This document shows positions 10,596 to 20,948 of a DNA stretch of 64,000 nt, piece after piece. The number at the start of each line of letters is the position of its first letter. Position 1 is the stretch's first letter. A model generated the notes under the pieces. That model saw nothing but the letters and a program-made list of their open reading frames with translations. It ran no database searches and was not told where the DNA came from. A program made the translations under genes and the position numbers. The stretch lies in assembly GCF_963678635.1 (NCBI RefSeq), contig NC_087062.1, positions 10,896,670 through 10,960,669 of the forward strand. Reading direction: 5' to 3'. The stretch comes from Symsagittifera roscoffensis (taxonomy: Eukaryota; Xenacoelomorpha; Acoela; Convolutidae).

Positions 10596-12097
10596 TTAGA
10601 GGTTGCGAGTATATTCTTTTTTCTGGTTTGGAAGAAGAGATGTTTTCACGTTAGTTTCGGGAGATCGTATTACGATTTCTGATCGGTTGTGATGAGTGTT
10701 GATCTGGTTGATTTTAGAGAGTAGCAATGGTCCAATCACATTCGGGAGTGTCATGTAGTTTGACTTTGGATGCAGTGCCTGGTTACTTGGTGGATCTGTA
10801 CGTATACTTGAACATCGAGATGGCCATTGTTCTGTTGCAATGGGTTTCCTTTGCTGTGATGCCAAGTCGTACTTTAAGTCCGTTGATTGTAGTGACTGTA
10901 GGCAGTATTGTCAGGTGGGTTTTGCCATTCCGTAGTTGGAGTGTGATTGGGTTGTCAAGTTCCTTGCTGCTCGTCTTCGGGCTGTATATTATCTATATAT
11001 TGCATTTTTTTATTTGCATATATAAATCTTTGTTAACCTTGTTTTTTAGTCATGATCTTGTTTTAGTGTTTATCGCAAAAGCGTTATTTTTTAGTTCGGT
11101 TATTTTTAAAAGCTACTCACACTTGAGTAACTCCCGTCACAAACAGAGGGTGTTGTCACAAAGCGTGGATGTAGCACGGTGAGTGAGGTCGGCTATAGAG
11201 CATGCTCAGGACGTCCTCTTCTGGTGGGTTAGGGTGAGGGTATATTTCCATGCTCTCTTTTTTAGAGGGTCCTGTTTTAGTTCAACTTTTCGTGCCTTTT
11301 TTATTACTGGTTTTTTTCTTTTGTTGTCTTTGTTATGTTTTCTTCTCAAAAATCAAATTGTTTGTTTTGGGTTTGTCTTTCGGCTTTTTACTGTTGTTTT
11401 TTTGTGTTCAGACGTCAAAGTAGTCTTTAAAAGAACAATTTATCCAGTTCTAAGCTGGTGTTAATCCAGTTTGGGTACCGTGGGTTTTCTTTTCCTACCC
11501 ATGCTGTTAGGTTGTGGTTTGTGGTGTTTAGTAAGCTTGCGTTGGTTAGTTTGGATTATTTTATAATTCCTTTCCAACCGGGTTAAAGGAAAGTTTGAAA
11601 CGAGTTAAGACTTGTTGAGTTGTTGTTACCAGTGAAAGTTAAAACTTAATTTCATTATTTTAAGCAAATCTTCGTGCGCGAGCTGTGCGACTGTGGATAG
11701 AATTTGTGGGCGAGTGAATATAAGGAAGCGTCTTTAAAAAGGTTAGAACTGCTTTTTGCAATTTATGGGCAATTTTTATCAATTTAATTTATTTGAAAAT
11801 TATGAATATTACTGCTTGATTTGGGGGTTGAAATTATCAATTTATGTTCATTTGCATGGAAATTTACTGCATTGGGGAAAATAATTTTTATTTTAATTTT
11901 TTGCTTTGTACGGGAAAAATTTTTACTGCTTCAATAATTGAAATTGGTTAATGGAAATTTATGAATCCAGAAAAAGTTTCATGTTTTTTATTTCGCTTTT
12001 TGTTTTGTAGGTGATTGATAATCGTGCCTATGAAGAAAAAAGAAAACATTTTAAAAGAAGGTTAGTTTTGTTCGTACTTGCTAGTAAACTTTTTAAT
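10596..12097. other. Probable decayed retroelement interior, no clear gene
   Basis: Open frames exist on both strands (minus 10596-10865 and plus 10727-11182), but I do not recognise either and they overlap. The position next to the inverted LTR-like segment suggests internal DNA of a minus-strand retroelement. From 11183 to 12097 the sequence is T-rich with no supported gene. Confidence 0.35.
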
Positions 12098-12433
12098 TCA
12101 TATTACATAATCGTCGGCGAAGAATCCGTATGGAAAAACGTCGTGGATGATGTCTGATGGGGTTAGTAGTTTAGCTAGTAATCGAATGATGGTTTTAGTT
12201 TGAAGAAGTGGCCAAAGCAATTCGAGTGCTTTAATGATGTTGTGCTCTTCAGTGCTAGGCGAGAGATCATATGGTGTGTTTTGAATTAGGTTATAGAGTT
12301 TATGATTATAGCGAGTGTTATATATGAATTCTAGGATTGGGACTTCAACGGGCTGGAGGAATTTGTGTGGGACGATTAGTGGGCGGGGTTCGTCTACGTT
12401 TAAGAGTTTGGTTAGGGGACAGAAGATATACAT
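12098..12433 (-). CDS. Unrecognised ORF, probably part of a decayed retroelement
   Basis: A frame of about 111 codons lies on the minus strand, open a further 15 or so codons upstream towards a possible acceptor (TTACAAG) near 12470. The translation looks like a real protein: VPILEFIYNTRYNHK, TPYDLSPSTEEHN, KALELLWPLLQTKTI, IRLLAKLLTPSD. It ends FADDYVI at a stop. Codons are rich in C on the coding strand against an A+T-rich background. I cannot name the family. Being upstream, on the minus strand, of an LTR-like segment at 10140-10420, it may be a gag or env remnant. Confidence 0.4.
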   Translation of the reverse strand: MYIFCPLTKLLNVDEPRPLIVPHKFLQPVEVPILEFIYNTRYNHKLYNLIQNTPYDLSPSTEEHNIIKALELLWPLLQTKTIIRLLAKLLTPSDIIHDVFPYGFFADDYVI

Positions 12434-12584
12434 CTGGGTGATGGGATCATAATTTCGGAGGATGCCTTGTAAGTTAGTGTCTTTAATACAAAGTTAAGAA
12501 AAAATGGTGAGTTTTTACCGAAGTCGCCTCAAGACAATCCGAGCGGAAGAAAAATTTCATATTTATTATACTGATTTATGGTCA

Positions 12585-13310
12585 CTAGACAGAAAAAACA
12601 GGGCCGCCTGAACATGAACAGAATAAATAGTTTTTAGAAAATTTGCTTCGGAAATGGAAAATTAGCAAAAAATAGAAACAACAGAGTTTTTTTGACAGCA
12701 TTCGATCTATTTCTTTTTTTGTTTTTTGGGTCACCCGTTCTTGCGTAATCTGACATGGACGTTGTCGCATGAGTTCAACCTTCTTGCGAGGAGAGACTTG
12801 ATTAACAGTGGGTCGAGTGGCCGAAGATGATTGCTCTAACCCCTCAGCTTCCACTGATTTAACTGGCGCCAATGATCGCCAAAAAACGTGAGGAGATTCT
12901 GGCTGTGAGCTGAGGCCCTAGTTTCTCAGGTTGGTTAGAGGTTTGAGTGGAATTTTAAGTGACCACAGAGGCATAACCGCTGCCAGCCACTTTGCCAGAA
13001 TGAGCCACAGTCGGATACGATTTAAAAAATTGTGGTCCGCGCGCTGTTGTAATCTGAAGAGTTGGCCATTACTCTTCATGAGCAATTTCTTTGGCAATGG
13101 AATCACCGCGAACACCTTCTCGGACATTGTCGGAGGCAGAAAAACAGCTGGATTATGTTGGTCAGAAATTGGTAATGAAGATGTTTGTGTCGCAGGGTTA
13201 GGGTGGTCCACTACTGAGCCTTCGCTTGACGAGTCAGCGGTCAAGTCCACCACCGTGAGACCTGAGCTGAGTTTAGCTGCTTTTTGGCCCCCTGGGGTTG
13301 AATGAGACGA
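12585..13310 (-). CDS. Unrecognised minus-strand coding remnant with SUMO-interaction-like motif
   Basis: Two consecutive open segments (12918-13310 and 12585-12900) encode hydrophilic protein-like sequence. The first contains VVDLTADSSSEGS, which matches the pattern of a SUMO-interaction motif (hydrophobic core plus Asp/Ser tail). The second is basic (KKVELMRQRPCQITQE). A stop separates them, so they are either two exons or a broken gene. I do not recognise the family. The motif is short enough to arise by chance. Confidence 0.3.
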
Positions 13311-14618
13311 CTGAGATTTTGGCGTAAGCTATTTCTCTCCCCAATTTTTGCTTAATGCAGGAAGAGGTTGAAAAAAATGCTAAGGAAATCATTTTAAAAG
13401 AAAAACTTTTCGGGAAAAATTTTTCTCAACATGGCAAATATTTCGAAACACGATTTTCGATTACGAATCACGACTGCGAAAGCTTTCATAAAAAAAATAA
13501 ATTAAATTAGCTAGAAATCATTATCAGTATCAAAAAACCCCCTGAAATAAAATGCAGTCCAAGTCATAGTTTGTGCATAATCAATAGACAAAAAAATGAT
13601 AAGCAAATGAGGACTACGATGGTTTTTCATTCCGTCCCCTGCAATTGGAGAAGAATTTTTGAAAGTTTCGCTGACGAAATCAGGTAGCCCAAATAATGAA
13701 TATATTGCTTTTGAAACCCTTTCAGTCGTCACGTCGTTTGAGCAACATTCAAATATGTTTTTTTTTTAAATCCATGTGGCAAAAATTTTTTGGTTATGTT
13801 CTAATTTCGAGCAAAAGCAGGAATGCTAGCAGGCCTAGACTGTTAGGATGCAATTTACTTTATGCCCCAAAACTTAATTTTAATCTTAAATTTTTTTTTG
13901 AATTTTTTCAGCACCTTCGTAGTGACTTAAAGTTTTTTGAATGTAAAAAATATGCTTTAGCTCTAGTGTTTTGCGTTCAGAACCTCTCAATGCACCACAG
14001 GCACAAAACGACCCAGTTTGAATAGCTGGATATCCTTTTTCAACATTATTTCTCAGCATCATGATATTTCGGGTCGCCCTAATTTGGTTTCGTGGAATGT
14101 ATAAAACAATAAAACTAATTTGTCATCATGGATTTTATAAAATAACAAAACTAATTTAACTTCATAGAATTTATAGAAACAATAAAACTAAAAAAAACGA
14201 CTTCAATGTAAATATGACTATGTAATATACAAAATAGTTGAAAGTTAATAATAATAATAAAATATTAATAATAGTTTTAATAACAACATGATTGGGTTCA
14301 ATATTTGACACAATAACTTTAAAAAATTATTCAGTAATTTTGCGAATGTTTTTTTTTCAACTTTCTTAAAATAATTTTGCTGTCCGGTAGGACCTCGGAA
14401 GCGTTGCAGCTCAGCTACAGAAAATGGTTAATAACGGCTGAAATTTTTTAAAGCAATAGTTGTTAATATTGGGTTGATCAGAGATTAATGTCAGTTAGCA
14501 CACAACTTATTCTAAATAAGAGTGGAGACAAAACAGTCAGGCGTTTTTCTCGACACTGAGAATTTTTTTCTAAATAAATATCTTTATATGAGATCGGTTT
14601 TTATCAACCGTCGCCTTT
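13311..14618. other. A+T-rich intergenic DNA
   Basis: No gene recognised. Short open frames are Phe/Lys-rich. A small direct repeat of the type AACAATAAAACTAA recurs near 14100-14200. Confidence 0.5.
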
Positions 14619-16600
14619 TCACGAGAGCAGAACAATCTTTTTTGTTTTGGCCGCAAATTGGAATTCTTCGATAGTCGTAATGAAAGGTTTTCCTTTGGTT
14701 TCGATTGCAAAAAAGAAAACGAACACGCTCGAAATAAACCCAGAAGCCGCAAATATTAAAAAGGGCAAGCTGTTATAAGGTCCTACTTCAAGCTGGATTA
14801 TAAACGGTGCCGAAATCGAAGCTACTCTCGCAAAGGACGAACAGAACGTAAACCCAGTAGACCTCACCACTGTCGGAAATTGTTCGGGTGTATACGCATA
14901 TAGCGAATTGAACGAGGCCGTTACTAGGCAACGCCCAATCATAGCGAACCCAATCTGTAACTTACCATCTAGAATTGGCTTAGTAAATGGTATGACTGCA
15001 CAAGATATGGCACATATGAATAAGGACATATAAGCTGTTTTTTGGCGCCCAAATTTATCCATGGCAAACAAAACGGTCCAAGCCGGTATTTCTGTAGAGG
15101 AAATTAAATAAGCGTTGATGTACAAATTACCACCGATACTTCCGATGATGTACGTTAAACCGTAAAATACTAGACTACATGAAAACCAAGTTAGAGCACA
15201 TGTTAATGTCAACATTGAAGTGTGAAATGTTCTAAAAAGGTCAAGTAAACTCGCCTTCTTAACATTTTCAGAATTTTGGGTCGATCTTTTTCTTTCGAAT
15301 ATGTCAACACTAACATTTGAAATACTTTCACTTTTGACACTATTTTCGTTTTCGAATGCAAAGTCAATCAAACAAGGGTCCTTTTTGTTAATTTTTGCTA
15401 TTTCTCTGAGACGTTTTTGACTTTCTTCAAACCTGCCAACAGAATGAAGCCATCGCCCACTTTCGGGCATTAAGAAAAAATGGAGCGGAATATATAAAAA
15501 TGCAGGTACAGCCATCACAATAAGCTGTAATTTCCACGAATTTTCGAAAATATATCCAACAGTTATACATGAAAACTCTCCGGTGAAAATAAACAAACTA
15601 GATGTAATTGCAACAAGTGCAAATCGAGATTTCTCGACACTTTCGCTCAAAATCAAAAAATCAAGAGCGAAAGTCAGAACGCAAAAACCGACTATAAATC
15701 TGCAAGTTATATACAAGTAGATGCAGGAGGCAAAAGCGTTTAACGTTGTGCTAGCAGTCAGCCCGATCAAAAGCCCGAATGAAACCCACTTTCGCCCAAA
15801 TCGGTCGCTCAAAGCCCCAGTCACGAAGCAAGAAATAAAGTATCCGACCCAATAAATTGAATTTGACAGCGAGTTCAAACTTTTCCGACCGCCGCAAGCT
15901 AAATCAAACTTACTGACTATTGAACTTTCTTTGTTTTTATATTCGTATTTAGGACAGTTGTCAACGCAAACGTTGTCAAATGAAGTGTCATCATGCTTGT
16001 CCGAATTGCTAGCTTCTGCTTTTAATTTTAATTTCAATAACTTCAATTTTCTCAATATTTAGCCGGAATAATACCTAAAGGAGTGTAGAAAAACCGACAA
16101 AAAATACATCACCTTTGTGTTTTACAGATTTATTGCTGTCTTCTAACAGTCAGTTCAAACGGGGTTTTCTTCTCAAGTAATTAATTTTAACTTTTCTTGT
16201 TTTGGCATTGCTTACTATAAAATGCTTTAAGCTAAAAGCAAAAAAAAAGTTTCACCTCAACTTATTAGTTCTTTTTAAAAAAAATCAATTATGGATCGGT
16301 ATAATTGAAGCGAAAAAGAAACAAAAACCCAAAATGAACACTTAAATTCCTGATGAAAATTGAAGTCCCTTGCTCAAAAAGCGGTTCACCAAAATCAGAG
16401 TTTTGAACCTCTCCCGATACATTCATCTGACAGTAAAAGTCCACTTTTTGACCGGCAAAAACTGGAACGTAAGCCTGCCATCCAGAATACGCAGAGATGT
16501 ACGTTGACAGTAGAAAAATTGTGAGCTGCGCCCTTCCAAAGTTGCCCGCCTTTTCCAAGTTTGAGTCAAAGTCATTATTATATGCTTCCCTCATCATCAT
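14619..16600 (-). CDS. SLC22-family organic ion transporter (two exons)
   Basis: This is a major-facilitator transporter of the SLC22 (organic cation/carnitine/anion) family, a 12-helix plasma-membrane protein. Exon 1 runs from the first of three tandem ATGs (16600) to 16390 and encodes NFGRAQL, helix 1 and the start of the extracellular loop. Intron 16389-16016 (374 bp) runs from a TTTTG|GTGAAC donor to a CAG|AAGC acceptor, and the phases match. Exon 2 (16015-14619) carries the Cys-containing loop (VCVDNC), GALSDRFGRKW (MFS motif after helix 2), PESGRWLHSVGRFEES (SLC22 signature), a cytoplasmic loop, a second DKFGRQK motif and YTPEQFPTVVRSTGF before helix 11. The length of about 535 residues is normal. 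Three partial copies of this locus lie at 17131, 20350 and 34567-35977; only this one is intact. The substrate cannot be told from sequence. Confidence 0.9.
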
Positions 16601-16828
16601 GTGAACCAAGGTAAATGAAATTCAACGATGATAAAAGAGTGTTGATGTTGACTGTTTCTAAAAATTCAATTATGAAACTTAATCAGAAAATGGATGTCGA
16701 CGGGCACAAGCGACAGTTTTAGCCAGCCCAAATACAAAATTTGCCGCAACAACTAACTTAGCTATGAATACAAGCGACAATTCGTATGTTATTTGTTCGA
16801 GAACTGTTTGCTTTTCACAAAAACTTAC

Positions 16829-16936
16829 ACCATTCAAAACAACATTCACGTGAGAAATACAAGACAATGCCGAGCCAAAATTCTTCTGACCTAAATTCGG
16901 CCAGCTAGACTTTCGGCATTTAAACAAAGTCGCCAT
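16829..16936 (-). CDS. Small candidate exon upstream of SLC22, ending at GTAAGT
   Basis: Minus-strand ATG (16936) opens 36 codons (MATLFKCRKSSWPNLGQK ... VVLNG) that end exactly at a perfect GTAAGT donor (16828-16823), phase 0. Reading on without splicing continues to 16679. Copies occur about 4 kb and 19.4 kb away (20646-20930 and 36056-36325), always just upstream of an SLC22 exon-1 copy. It may be a separate upstream gene's first exon, an alternative 5' exon, or a leftover of a duplicated neighbour. I recognise no family. Confidence 0.35.
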
Positions 16937-17130
16937 TTGGAGGATGTACAATAAATGGTAAGTTTATGTAGGTGTTTTGCTGTCAACTACAAAACTGTTG
17001 AGAACCATTAAAATCATAGCACTTGACTTTCAACTTTGAGGCCCTCAGTTCCTGTATTTGATCCGTTCACATGGGACTGAAAGCGTGCGTGTGGGGGCTA
17101 GGTTCCACATGGGACTGAAAGCGTGCGTGT

Positions 17131-17240
17131 GCAGAGATGTACGTTGACAGTAGAAAAATTATGAGCTGAGCCCTTCCAAAGTTGCCCGCTTTTTCCAAAT
17201 TTGAGTCAAAGTCATTATTAATAGCTTCCCTCGTCATCAT
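17131..17240 (-). pseudogene. SLC22 exon-1 fragment (copy b)
   Basis: This is a 110-bp copy of the start of SLC22 exon 1: the ATG region and NFGRAQL followed by IFLLSTYISA, still in frame. It is then fused to unrelated sequence. It sits directly after two tandem copies of a 26-base word (CACATGGGACTGAAAGCG...) at about 17070-17130. There is no downstream exon, so it is a non-functional fragment. Confidence 0.75.
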
Positions 17241-17465
17241 GTGAAGCCAAATCATTTAAGATTCGACTATGTTCGACCGAGGAACAATATTTCGACCGTG
17301 ATCCAATACCATAAAAAAACTTTTCGACAGAGCTTAACCTAGGAGTAATTTAGACCAGAAAGATAATCAACTATGTTCTATAGAGAAAAAATTTTTTTGA
17401 ACGAGTTCGACCGAAGACGCAGGTAGAGGTGGTCGAACAATGTATCAATGTATGGGTCCAACACT

Positions 17466-17466
<1 letters not shown>

Positions 17467-17497
<31 letters not shown>
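17467..17497. repeat. (CT)n microsatellite
   Basis: A CT dinucleotide run with one T interruption. Shorter orthologous runs occur in the duplicated copies at about 21376-21394 and 26099-26117, following the same words ATGGGTCCAACACTA. Confidence 0.9.
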
Positions 17498-17869
17498 GAT
17501 TTTGAGTAACAAACGAGTCGAAGAATTTCTGCTGTCAATTCTGGCCAACTTTAGTCAACTTCTGGTAAAAAATGCTCAAATTTTGTTATACATGATTGAG
17601 ACTACTACATTTTGTTAAAAATTATGAACCATTGTTGACTGTGGTCGAACTTCTAATCAGAATTTCCAACAAAAAGGTAATAAAATTTTAGGTTTTTCAA
17701 GGTTATACTAACTTTGCCCAATTTATAGTTTGTAAGTATGGTACTAATTTGACTTTCGTGATGTTAAAATTTAATGGAACAAGTTTATAACAACATTTAT
17801 TTTATCCAATTATATTCTTGATGACTATCACTGTAAAATATTTTAAACTAACCAATCTTGATCCATGGC

Positions 17870-18215
17870 GATAACTTACAATAATTTGTAAGGCTAAAAC
17901 TATTTATAGTTTCAGCCGGAGAAGAATAAATTTAACTGAGAAAGCAGTTGCTCTTCCTCTCCTCTAACCTCGCAAGAATACAAGTATATGCTGGATCTGT
18001 TGAGACTAGGAATTATAAGAGTATGATCTGGATCGGTATTTGACTAAGAAGTTGCACAAATCTATCCGGCCAAAAATACGGTAGGGTGACGAACAGACGG
18101 TGTATTTTTTTCGAAATTACTCTATGAGAAAATCACCCCGGACTTCAACTCATCTGAAGCGAGCAACTTGAAACGAACAGACCTATACTATTTTAGATTT
18201 AGACAAACCAAACAT
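17870..18215 (+). repeat. LTR-like repeat segment (copy 1)
   Basis: The segment carries the words CTATTTATAGTTTCAGCC, CCTCTAACCTCGCAAGAA, GGGTGACGAACAGACGG and CACCCCGGACTT. Copies lie at about 21790-22130 and 26515-26855 in the same orientation. A more diverged inverted copy lies at 10140-10420. Interspersion in both orientations suggests an LTR of an old retroelement. I could not define TG...CA ends. Confidence 0.45.
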
Positions 18216-20018
18216 AGATTAGACAGTTAGATAAGAAAAAATCAACAAAATGATACACAAATTGAAAAAAAAAATAGCGTGATTCCACGTCTGAATATGT
18301 CCAAGCAAATTTTGTTGATAATAAAGCTGAAACCAGGTCACAACCAGGGCGAAAATCCAAATCTCTGCATCGCAAAGTGAAAAAGCAGACTACAACGATT
18401 ATTCATCTATGAAAGAATTCATGCAGTGAATTTCTATTCTTTACTAAATGAACTGCAAAAAATAGAGCCATAAACTTGATTTCCAAGCCGTATATTTCTA
18501 AAACTACGCAAAATTAGTGATGTACATAAACACCTAGTCGGCAAAAAAACTTAAATATACCTCAAAATCTCAAAACTCCAAAATTTGCAGTAATTCTATA
18601 AAAAATATCAAGAAAAAATTAGTTAGTAGAAAGCATTTAATCAATAACTTCTATAAAAACAAATACTTACTTGCTTCTTGAAGAATTTTTCTGTTATTGT
18701 TCTTCTTCAGCTAACATAAAAATCATAATTTGAAAATCAACGAATTTAATTCCAACTCAAGATCATCAAGACCTCTCTTGGATCTTTAACCATTTTCGAA
18801 TCATTTAGGTCTTAATTACTTTTTATCAAGACTTATTCTTACTTGAATTAAATTTTATTGTATTCATTTAAAAACAGATCATCAACACTATCTTTGAAAA
18901 TCTAAATTTTAATCTCCAATCCAAAGCCTAATTTTTTTCTGACCTTGTATTTTATTTTAACTTTATATTCAGATCATCAAGGCTTCCCTTGGATCACTTC
19001 ACATATTTACTCCCACCTCCCAAACTAGTGTCGAACGAACTCAAGCGTTGATTCATTCACTCTTCAACCTTCTTGTACGACCAAGGATAAACTGAATTTT
19101 TTCCAACAAACTAACCGTTCAGACAAGACTAAACAGTGAAGAACTTCGGTTACTCATCCATCACTTGCACCCTACATCTTAAATGACCCAGGCCTAGAAC
19201 AAATCTTGGAACAAGTTAAAACTAAAATAGTCTCTATTAACCTACTGTTGTTCTAATTATACCTGAACCTTATGAATTTATACAATTTTCTCCAACACTC
19301 GATCTCATATCAATCCCCATTTAGATAAAACTAAGTTTACTTAAGGTCACTTTAAGCTACTGTAAGGAAGGTCATATTCGCTTGAGTGCAATAGAAAAGA
19401 CCGTTCTATTGGATTGATATATTCTCCCCCACCCGTCTTGCCACGACAATATACCGCGATGATTAAGATAACCTCACAAAAAGCGTAAGAAGTAACAGTT
19501 TAGTAAATAAAAATCGACACCTGGATTTTGCATTAATCACTCTAACACTTAGAACATGACTTTAATGGGAAAAAAAACAAATAATAATTCCCTATAATTG
19601 TTTGTTTAAGATTTCTACATACGACCTCCTTATTACAACACAAAAACACAAAATAGTGTATATTACTAAGCAAAAAACTAACCACATACATAGTCGATGC
19701 CTTAATACTATCAGATACAACAAAAAAGTGTTCAAACTTTAGAAAAAAAACCTTCAAGTTTTATACTAAAAAACAAGAAAGCAGCCCCAGACAAATCGAT
19801 CATTTCCTCACTAGCATTAAATTTTGGGACATATCATTGAAAGACGAACAATTACATCTCTGAAATCACAAAAAGACTCAGTTCTAAAGCTACAATCACC
19901 AACTAATTGAAAGAAAATACATTAGTTTCTTGTAATGCAAGTTTTTTTTCAGCAAAAATGTATATAAAAGGCAAGTATACTTTAGACCATTCAATACATC
20001 CTACAGCAACAGAAATAT
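18215..20018 (+). repeat. Family A repeat, copy A1 (about 1.8 kb)
   Basis: This is the reference copy of a non-coding A+T-rich repeat that recurs at 22130, 24438, 26855, 29161, 33634, 36535 and 38848. It starts near TTAGATAAGAAAAAATC and ends near CATCCTACAGCAAC. Near the end is TATATAAAAG (19961-19970), a strong TATA-box match that is decayed in other copies. In three other places the repeat runs straight into a Ty3/gypsy RNase H fragment, so it may be non-coding or decayed internal DNA of that element. At 20018 it joins a second copy of the SLC22 intron and exon-1 region. Confidence 0.7.
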
Positions 20019-20948
20019 TTCAATTTTCTCAATATTTAGCCGGAGTATACCTAAAATAACGAATAAGGTTTTTAGCTATCATTATTTTATGGGGTGTAGA
20101 AAAACCTAGAAAAAATACATTACCTTTGTGTTTTACAGATGTTTTGCCGTCTTCTAACAGTCAGTTCAAACGGGGTTTTCTCCTCAAGTAATTAACTTTG
20201 AATTTTTTTGTTTTGGCTTTGCTTACTATAAAATGCTTTAAGCTTAAAAAAAGTTGCACTTCAAATTATTAGTTCTTTTAGAAAAAAAAATCAATAATGG
20301 ATCGGTATTATTGAAGCGGAAAAGAAACAAAAACCCAAAATAAAATTCTAAATTCCGGATGAAAATTGAAGTCCCTGGCTCAAAAGTCTTAAACCTCTCC
20401 CGATACATTCATCTGACAGTAAGAGTCCAGTTTTTGACCAACAAAAACTGGAACGTAAGCCTGCCATCCAAAATACGCAGAGATGTACGTTGACAGTAGA
20501 AAAATTATGAGCTGAGCCTTCCAAAGTTGCCCGTTTTTTCCCAATTTGAGTCAAAATTATTATTGCTAGCCTCCCTCATCATCATGTGAACCAAGGTAAA
20601 CGAAATTTAACGATGATAAAAGAGTGTTGATGTTGACTGTTTTAAAAAATTCAATTATAAAATTTAATCAAAAAATGGATGTCTACGGGCAAAAGCTACA
20701 AATTTAGACAGCCCAAATACAAAATTTGCCGCAAAAATTAACTTAGCTATGAATACAAGCGACAATTTGTATTTCATTTGTTCGATAACTGTTTGCTTTT
20801 CACAAATTTTGCACCATTCAAAACAACATTCACGTGAGAAATAGAAGACAATGAAGAGCCAAAATTCTTTTGACCTAAATTTGGTCAGCTAGAGTTTCGG
20901 CATTTAAGCAAAGTCGCCATTTGAAGGATTTACAATAAAGGGTAAGTA
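20018..20948 (-). pseudogene. SLC22 5'-region copy c (broken exon 1 and upstream exon copy)
   Basis: This duplicates 16040-16960. The exon-1 copy (about 20585 down to 20350) has lost one base within the NFGRAQL codons, which shifts the frame. It also lacks about 22 bases around the GTGAAC donor. The upstream candidate exon (20646-20930) has lost its GTAAGT donor. The copy has no exon 2: family A copy A1 is joined where the intron should continue. It is not functional. Confidence 0.75.

Noticed and set aside
10727-11182. Hydrophobic plus-strand frame as a membrane protein gene
   Set aside because: The hydrophobicity comes from T-rich DNA, no homology is recognised, and it overlaps an equally good minus-strand frame.
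12918-13310. PIAS-type SUMO ligase gene based on VVDLTADSSSEGS
   Set aside because: Only the short SUMO-interaction-like motif matches; no SAP or SP-RING sequence is present.
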